Below, piece by piece: positions 10,301 through 19,300 of a DNA stretch of 34,408 nucleotides; position 1 is the first letter of the stretch, and every line of letters starts with the position of its first letter. Under the pieces are notes generated by a model, which saw only the letters and a list, made by a program, of their open reading frames with translations, did no database searches and was not told the origin of the DNA. This DNA comes from Planctomycetaceae bacterium. Its GTDB lineage: Bacteria > Planctomycetota > Planctomycetia > Planctomycetales > Planctomycetaceae. The stretch spans positions 1 through 34,408 of the forward strand of contig JAQGHS010000138.1 in NCBI GenBank assembly GCA_028291605.1. Direction: 5' to 3'. Both the position numbers and the translations under genes were made by a program.

Positions 10301-10363
10301 AACTTAGTGTCACAGGTTTGTACGTTTACGATTACGATTGGCAGAACTCTGGTAACGCGAGGC

Positions 10364-13300
10364 TCATGTTTCAGCGGGAGGTCGCCGTTCGGGTTCGGAA
10401 TCTACCGACGATTTCGACATCCGCGACGCGACGAGGGACAGCAAGGAATCGTCGGACTGATCAGCGTCATTGGCCTTGCGGCCGGGGTCACCCAGCGAAT
10501 CGAGTATGGGTAACGGATCCAGAGCAATCCACGACGGTGCCAGTGACAGCATGGTCGCCACTAACGTGCCGCTGCGAAGGATCCAGATCACATAACCGAC
10601 GGAGAACACACCCGTCACAAGTGTCGCAGCTCCAGCGACGAACTGATCCGTCAGTTGTTGGTCCTTCGCTCCTCGCTCAAGTTCTTCCTGGAATGAATCC
10701 AGATTGTCCTGCAGCTCGTCGTTACGGACGGTCCTGACTTCACTGGTTGCAGCCGTCTTAGATGTCGTGAGTCGGGCCGTGCGATTCAGCGGCTTCTCTT
10801 CGTTCAAGTAAATCAGGAGATCGTCTTCACCGTAGACATCGCCTGCTGATTCGATCGACGCCAGTCGTGGACTCTTGAAGCCGGGACTTGTGCCAGTGAT
10901 GAGATAGTCGTCATCCAGCAAAGTATTAGAAGGTGTGGACAAGATGGGGACATGGCCATTGTTGTTGGAAATGGGTGTCCCCGGGTTGGGGGTAACTATC
11001 GATGGCAGGTGATTGCCTGTATTGATGGGATCTTCCGAGGTGGTCACTCCATTTCCCCCCTGTGTGACCGTGATGTCTACCGTGACCACGGCGCTCGTGG
11101 CCGAACCATCGAACGCCACATAGGTAAACGTATCGCGTCCCAGGAAGATCTTATCTGGGATGTACTCGAACGAGCCATCGGCATTCATTCGTACGGTACC
11201 ATGCTCGGGCTGCTGAATCACTTCTGCAGTCAACTGTGTGTTGTCGACATCCGTGTCATTCGAGAGCACACCGGTATCCACGGGAATATCCAGCGACGCA
11301 TACTGGTTCGTCGTGTACTGGTCGACGGTGGCGACAGGGGCGTCGTTGACATCGGTAAATGTGATCGTAGCCGCAGCCGGGCGAACCAGACTGTTTCCGT
11401 CAGTGACCGCAACGGAGTAAGTCGGCGCCACTTCACCACCGTCGTGAACAAAGAGGATCCGGCCGGCGTCGATGTCTAATTGAGTGAAAGTCGTGATACT
11501 TACGCCCTCAGCGCCCACGACTTCAAAGTACCCATGCGTGACATTCGACACCGTGTAGGTGAGGTCCTGCCGGGGGTTGTCAGAATCGGTGGCGTTCAGG
11601 TTGCTCGCGGTGACAACTGTCGTTTGTCCTTCAGTGACTGTCAGCTGGTTACTCAGGATGACAGGAGCATCATTCAGGGCATTCAGTGTGATCACCGCGC
11701 TGTCGGTGTCAGTCAGCGTGCCACCCAAGCCGGTATTATGCAGGTCGCTGACGAGAAGGGTCAGCGTGTCAGTCGGGGGTGGAGTATCACTGTCGATAAA
11801 GTAGGTCAACGTTCCGGACAGGTTCCCTGCTAACAACTCATTGATCTGACCGACTATCCCGGACAGCGTGACCGCGTTGGTGCCGTTCCCCGATATCGTC
11901 ACCCCGGTGGTCCCGGCCTCAGCCGTGAGAGTGCCCGAAATGACGGAAAGGGTCGCCTGAACCGTGCCCGAACCCGCATCCAGATCCGCGATATTGAGAC
12001 CCGTGCCATGCAGAATCAGCGTGGTCTGCTCGTCCACGACAAAATTGCCGGCAGCGATCACCGCCGTCGGCGCGTCGTTGACTGCGGCCACATTAATGGT
12101 GGCAAAGTCACTGGCGATCAATGCGCCCCCCAGTCCAGTATTTCCCAGGTCACTGACTTCGAGAGTCAACGTGTCGGTGGCGGCTGGCGTGTCGCTGCCA
12201 TTGAAGTAGGTCAGCGTTGCCGCCAGGTTTCCCGCCAGTAGATCATTGATCTGGCTGAGCGTTCCTGAGAGGGTAATGGTGTTCGTTCCAGTGCCTGATA
12301 CCGACACGCCGGTCGTGCCTGCCGATGCGGTCAAAGTCCCCGCGACGACAGAGAGCGTGGCCTGAACCGTGCCCGAACCCACATCGATATCCGCGATGCT
12401 CAGACCAGTACCCTGAAGAACCAGAGTCGTCTGCTCGTTCACGGCGTAGTTGGCAGAAATGATCGTGGCGGACGGAGCATCGTTGACCGCAGCCACCGTG
12501 ATGGTCGCCGAGTCACTCGCGGTCAATGGCCCACCCACGCCCGTATTGCCCTGGTCGCTGACGGCCAGTGTGAGTGTGTCCGCTGCCACCGGAGTATCGC
12601 TATTGTTGATATAGGTCAGGGTCGCTGACAGGTTGCCTGCCAGCAAGCTGTTGATCTGGCTGACCGTTCCTGACAGGGTAATCGTATTCGTGCCGTTGCC
12701 GGTCACGACCGCGCCAGTGCTCCCCGCTGACGCCGATAGTGTCCCTTCAGCAACCGATAAGAGCGCCTGCACGGCGCCGGATCCTGCATCGACATCAGCG
12801 ATACTCAGCCCCGTGCCGTGCAGAGTCAGCGTCGTTTGTTCGTTCACCGAATAGCCGGCAGGAGTCATGGTAGCCGTCGGCGCATCATTGACGGCGGTCA
12901 GCGTAATGGTGGCCGAGTCACTGCCGGTCTGCGCTCCTCCCGAGCCCGTATTGCCCAAGTCACTGACGCTGAGAGTCAATGTGTCCGATGCGGCCGGCGT
13001 ATCGCTGCCATTGAAGTAGGTCAGTGTTGCAGACAGGCCGCCAGCGAGCAAATTGTTGATCTGGGTGATCGTTCCTGACAGCGTGACCGCGTTTGTGCCG
13101 CTACCCGACACCGACACACCGGTCGTCCCGGCGGTGGCCGTTAAAGTGCCGGAGACGACACTCACCGTCGCCTGAACGGTGCCGGATCCCGCGTCCACAT
13201 CCGCGATACTCAGCCCCGTGCCATGCAGAGTCAGCGTCGTTTGTTCATTCACCGCATAGCTGGTAGGGACGATCGTGGCCGTTGGGGCATCATTGACTGC

Positions 13301-16300
13301 AGTCACTGCAATTGTGGCCGAATCACTGGATGTCAGCGTACCTCCCACACCCGTATTACCCAGATCGCTGACAGCCAGAGTCAACGTGTCGGATGCCGCG
13401 GGCGTGTTGCTGCTGTTGATGTAAGTCAACGTTGCCGTCAGGTTCCCCGCCAGCAAATTGTTGATTTGAGAGACAGTTCCGGACAACGTGATCGAACTCG
13501 TTCCACTGCCTGACACCGACACGCCGGTAGTTCCCGCCGCAGCCGTGAGCGTTCCTGATACCACCGACACCGTCGCCTGAACCGTACTGGAAGTTGCATC
13601 CACGTCCACGATACTCAGGCCAGTCCCCTGCAGGGCTAGTGCTGTTTGTTCATTGACCGAATAGCTGGCTGGAACGATGGTCGCTGTCGGCGCGTCGTTG
13701 ACTGCCGAAACCGTGATGATCGCTGAATCACTGGCGGTCAGTGTTCCACCCGATCCAGTGTTTCCCAGGTCACTGATGGCGAGTGTCAGTGTGTCAGATG
13801 CCGCCGGGGTGTCGCTGCCGTTGATGTACGTCAGCGTGGCGGCAAAGCTTCCGCCCAGCAAATTGTTGATTTGACTGACCGTTCCCGAGAGGGTAATCGT
13901 GCTCGTGCCGCTGCCCGACACTGACACGCCGGTCGTCCCCGCGGACGCTGTGAGCGACCCCGAGACTACGGTCACTGTCGCTTGAACGATGCCAGCCCCG
14001 GCGTCGATATCGGCAATACTCAGGCCGGTACCATGAAGAACTAGAATCGTCTGCTCGTTCACGGCGTAGCTGACAGGAACGATGGTGGCGGTCGGTGCAT
14101 CATTGACTGCAGTCACGGCAATGGTGGCCGAATCACTGGAGGTCAGGACTCCACCGGTTCCGGTATTGCCCAAGTCACTGATGGCGAGCGTCAGTGTGTC
14201 GGTCGCTGCCGGTGTGTCACTGCCGTTGATGTAGGTCAGGGTCGCAGACAAACTTCCGGCCAGCAAATTGTTGATCTGGCTGACGGTCCCCGACAGCGTG
14301 ATCGAGTTCGTTCCACTACCTGTCACCGACACCCCGGTCGTGCCCGCCAAGGCGGTCAGTGTCCCCGAGACCACCGACACAGTTGCCTGGACCGTACCGG
14401 AAGCTGCGTCCACGTCGGCAATACTCAGGCCAGTTCCGTGCAGGGTGAGCGACGTCTGCTCATTGACCGAATAGCTGGGGAGACTAATCGTGGCGGTCGG
14501 TGCGTCGTTGACTGCAACCACGGTGATGGTGGCCGTATCACTGGCAGTCAACGCTCCGCCAGATCCGGTATTCCCCAGATCACTCACCATGAGCGTCAGC
14601 GTGTCCGATGCGGCCGGCGTATTGCTACTATTGAAGTAGGTCAGGGTCGCGGCCAGATTCCCGGCCAGCACATCATTGATCTGGCTGATTGTTCCGGACA
14701 GCGTGATTGTGCTCGTGCCGCTGCCCGAGACGACGACCCCCGTGGTCCCCGCCGTCGCTGTCAGTGCGCCCGATACAACTGATACCGTGGCTTGAACTGT
14801 TCCGGAACCGGCATCGACATCGGCAATACTGAAGCCAGTACCGTGGAGCGTGAGTGTCGTCTGCTCATTGACCGAGTAGCCAGGAAGCGAGATCGTGGCC
14901 GTAGGAGCATCATTGACCGACGCCAGGACGATGCTCGCGGTATCACTCCCCGTCAGTATTCCGCCTGATCCTGTATTGCCCAGATCGCTGACCGCCAGAG
15001 TCAGCGTGTCGGATGTCGCGGGTGTGTTGCTGCTGTTGATGTAGGTCAGCGTGGCCGTCAAATTCCCGGCCAGCAAATTGTTGATCTGGGAAATCGTTCC
15101 CGACAGGGTGATCGAGTTCGTACCATTGCCTGCTACCGACACACCGGTCGTACCCGCCGAGGCGGTCAGCGTCCCGGAGACCACCGACACAGTTGCCTGG
15201 ACCGCACCGGAAGCGGCATCCACGTCAGTGATACTCAGGCCAGTCCCCTGCAGGGTGAGTGTCGTTTGTTCGTTGACCGAATAGCTGGCCGGAACGATGG
15301 TCGCCGTCGGTGCGTCATTGATGGCGGTAACCGCAATCACCGCTGTGTCACTTCCGGTCAGCGAGCCGCCCGACCCCGTGTTGCCCAGATCGCTAACTGT
15401 CAGCGTTAGAGTGTCGGATGCCGCCGGAGTGTCGCTGCTGTTGAAGTAGGTCAGGGATGCGGACAGGTTTCCGGTCAGCAAGTTATTAATCTGAGTGATC
15501 GTCCCCGACAGCGTGATCGTGCTGGTACCGCTGCCCGACATCGCTACGCCAGTCGTTCCTGCTGCTGCCGTTAAAGTTCCAGACACGACCGAGACCGTGG
15601 CTTGAACTGTGCCGCTACCGGCATCGACGTCCGCGATACTCAGTCCGGTGCCGTGTAAAGCCAGCGTCGTTTGTTCGTTCACCGCATAGCTGGCCGGAAC
15701 AATGATGGCCGTCGGCGCATCATTGACGGCGGTCAGCGTGATGGTCGCCGAGTCACTGCCGGTCAATGCTCCACCCGAGCCGGTGTTACCCAGGTCGTTG
15801 ACATTAAGAGTCAGCGTGTCCGATGCGGCTGGTGTATTGCTGCCGTTGAAATAGGTCAGGGTTGCGGCCAGATTTCCTGCCAGTAGATCGTTGATCTGGC
15901 TGATCGAGCCCGACAGAGTGATCGTGCTGGTACCACTGCCAGACACAGATACTCCGGAGGTCCCTGCGGATGCGGTGAGCGTTCCCGAAATCACCGATAC
16001 CGTGGCCTGGACCGTGCCACTTCCGGCATCGACGTCCGCGATACTTATCCCCGTGCCGTGCAGCGTCAGTGTCGTTTGTTCGTTCACCGCATAGCTGACC
16101 GGAACAATCGTGGCCGTGGGGGCGTCGTTGACGGAACTGACCGTGATGGTCGCCGAATCGCTGGCGGTCGACGCTCCACCCGTGCCGGTGTTACCCAGGT
16201 CACTCACTGCGAGAGTCAGCGTGTCCGACGCCCCTGGTGTATTGCTGTTGTCAACGTAGGTCAAAGTGGCGGACAGATTGCCCGCGAGCAGATTATTAAT

Positions 16301-19300
16301 CTGACTCAAGGTCCCCGACAGAGTGATCGAGTTCGTGCCGCTGCCTGACACTGACACCCCAGTGGTCCCTGCGGCGGCCGTCAGGGTCCCCGCGATCACC
16401 GAGACAGTGGCCTGGACCGTTCCGGAACCGGCATCCACGTCCGCGATGCTCAGGCCAGTCCCGTGAAGGATCAGCGTCGCTTGTTCACTCAGAGAGTAAC
16501 TGGCCGGAACGATGGTGGCTGTCGGCGCATCGTTGACAGCCGTAATGGTGATGCTGGCCATGTCACTTCCCGTCAGGACTCCACCAGTCCCGGTGTTACC
16601 GAGGTCACTCACCGCGAGCGTGAGTGTGTCGGACGCTGCCGGAGTATCGCTGCTATTGAGGTAGGTCAACGTCCCAGACAGGTTTCCCGCCAGCAACGCG
16701 TTAATCTGCGAGACTGTTCCCGTCAGCGTGACAGTGCTGGTCCCGCTGCCTGACACCGACACGCCCGAGGTCCCTGCCGCTGCAGTAAGCGTTCCCGAGA
16801 CAACAGATACTGTGGTCTGGACGGTGCCGGCACCCGCATCCACATCGGCGATACTCAGGCCAGTGCCGTGCAGTGTTAGTATCGTCTGTTCATTGGCCGA
16901 GTAACTGGCGGGGACGATGGTCGCTGTCGGCCCATCGTTGACGGCAACCAGTGTGATCGTCGCCGAGTCGCTCGCGGTCAACGTTCCACCGGAACCGGTA
17001 TTACCCAAGTCGCTGACGGAGAGGGTCAACGTGTCGTTCGCGGCTGGTGTATCGCTGCTGTTGAAGTAGGTGAGCGTGGCAGCTAGGTTCCCGGCGAGCA
17101 GAATGTTGACCTGACCGACCGTTCCGGACAAGGTGACCGAACTCGTGCCACTGCCCGACACCAAAACGCCAGTCGTTCCTGCCGCTGCCGTCAAAGCTCC
17201 CGATACCACCGATACGGTGACCTGCACCGTGCCGCTTCCGGCGTCGACATCGGCAATGCTCATTCCGGTACCCTGCAGGGCCAACGTCGTCTGTTCATTT
17301 ACGGAGTAGCTGGCCGGAACGATGGTCGCCGTCGGTGCGTCGTTGACCGCGGTGATTGTGATGACGGCCGTATCATTTCCCGTCTGCGCGCCACCTGAGC
17401 CAGTATTACCCAGATCGCTGACCAGCAAAGTCAGCGTATCAGAGGCCACTGGAGCATCGCTGCTGTTGAAGTAGGTCAAGGTTGCAGACAGGCTGCCAGC
17501 CAGCAGATTGTTGATCTGGGTGATCGTTCCCGACAGCGTGATCGAGTTTGTGCCGCTACCAGACACCGACACACCGGTCGTCCCGGCGGTGGCCGTTAAT
17601 GTGCCGGAGACGACACTCACCGTCGTCTGAACTGTCCCAGGGCCCGCGTCCACATCTGCGATACTCAGCCCCTGGCCATGGAGAGTCAGTGTCGTCTGTT
17701 CGTTCACCGCATAGCTGGCCGGAGCAATGGTGGCTGTCGGGGCATCATTCACGGCGGTCACCGCAATCGTGGCGGTATCACTGCCCGTCAGCACTCCGCC
17801 TGCTCCGGTATTGCCCAGATCACTGACGGACAGAGTCAGCGTGTCGGATGCCGCGGGTGTGTTGCTGCTGTTGATGTAGGTCAGCGTGGCCGTCAAATTC
17901 CCGGCCAGCAAATTGTTGATCTGGGTGATCGTTCCGGACAAAGTGATCGAGTTCGTACCATTGCCTGCTACCGACACGCCGGTTGTGCCTGCCGAGGCCG
18001 TCAGTGTCCCCGAGACCACCGACACAGTTGCCTGGACCGTACCGGAAGCGGCATCCACGTCGGCAATACTCAGGCCTGTCCCCTGCAGGGTGAGCGTCGT
18101 CTGTTCGTTGACCGAATAGCTGGCCGGAACGATGGTCGCTGTCGGTGCGTCGTTAACTCCGGTTACCGTGATACTGCTACTGGCCGTATTACTGCTAAAC
18201 GGGGTGGAGTTTCCATTCAGCGATGCGTCGGCAGTCAGTCCCGCGGTTCCGCCGGTCTGGTCCCAGGCACGGAATGTGAAACCATTGGTGACCGTCCCGT
18301 TCCAGTTCGCATTCGGCACGAATCGCACATACGTGTTGCTGTCAGCGATCAACAACCGGGCGGCAGTCGAGGAGGGTGTGCCGAAGTTGCTCCAGTCATA
18401 TCCACCGTTGGCCGACCATTGCCACATCCCGTTCGTATTGTCGAGTGCCGTTACGGCTACTCCGCCCATGGCGCCGGCATCCGAATCGGTGACGTGACCG
18501 GAGACGATCGTCGACAGCAACGTGCCCGGATTGGAGACTGGATCTTCCGTGATCGTCGTGAAATTATTGGCTCCGGAAAGTGCCGGCGCATGGTTGGACA
18601 CGACGATGGTCAATGCATCCCACTCTTCGCCCCCAGCACTGATGCCGACGTCCGAGCCCTGAAGCAGCAAGGATGCAGTGGAAGTCGTGGTCGAGCCGGC
18701 CTGAATCACATCCAGTACGAACAGATCAAACTTGGTCACTGGCAGGTTGTTGTCGCCCACCGTGTCGTTACCCAACACGCTTAATACCAACTGCCCCGCC
18801 TGGAGGGTAACGTCCCCCAGGGTCATTGTCTGATTGACGAACTCAAAGGCGCCGATCTGCTGAGTAAATCCAAAGCTCGTGCCGGCGAACGTTCCCGCTG
18901 TCGTGCCGTCCCCGACACTTGTCGCCCTGAATAGCCAGACATTCTTGTCATACGCCGACCCTTCCTGGGTCATCAGTAAGTCACCCGCATTGAGCGTGTA
19001 GCCGCCAACAGTGATCGTCGATTCGACGAGTGAGATGTCTCGGATTTTGCTAGCGGTGGGACTATTGATCAAAATCGAAAAGGTGCCGGTGGACTCGTCA
19101 CCAGGAGTCGTGGGACGGAACAGCCACACGTCCTTATTGGTTCCCACAACCCCACCGAATGATTCGTTGTCCTCGGTCGTAAACAGGATATCGCCATTTT
19201 GCAGCGTGACGCTGCCCCCGCCGGTGCCGATCGTTGTCGTACTGTGAACCAGAGACAGTCCGCGCACCTTCGCATTACCGTCTCCGGCAAAAGTATCGAT

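Noticed and set aside
11678-18157. Repeat array considered as CRISPR or as RTX toxin repeats
   Set aside because: 405-bp in-frame protein repeats without spacers; no GGxGxDxxx RTX nonapeptides seen, so neither CRISPR nor a classical RTX substrate.
11964-18784. Many + strand ORFs of 60-370 aa (MQSQRRLFVHRIAGR..., MAVKFPASKLLIW...) across the repeat region
   Set aside because: They recur with the 405-bp period and are antisense shadows of the giant CDS; no independent coding evidence.
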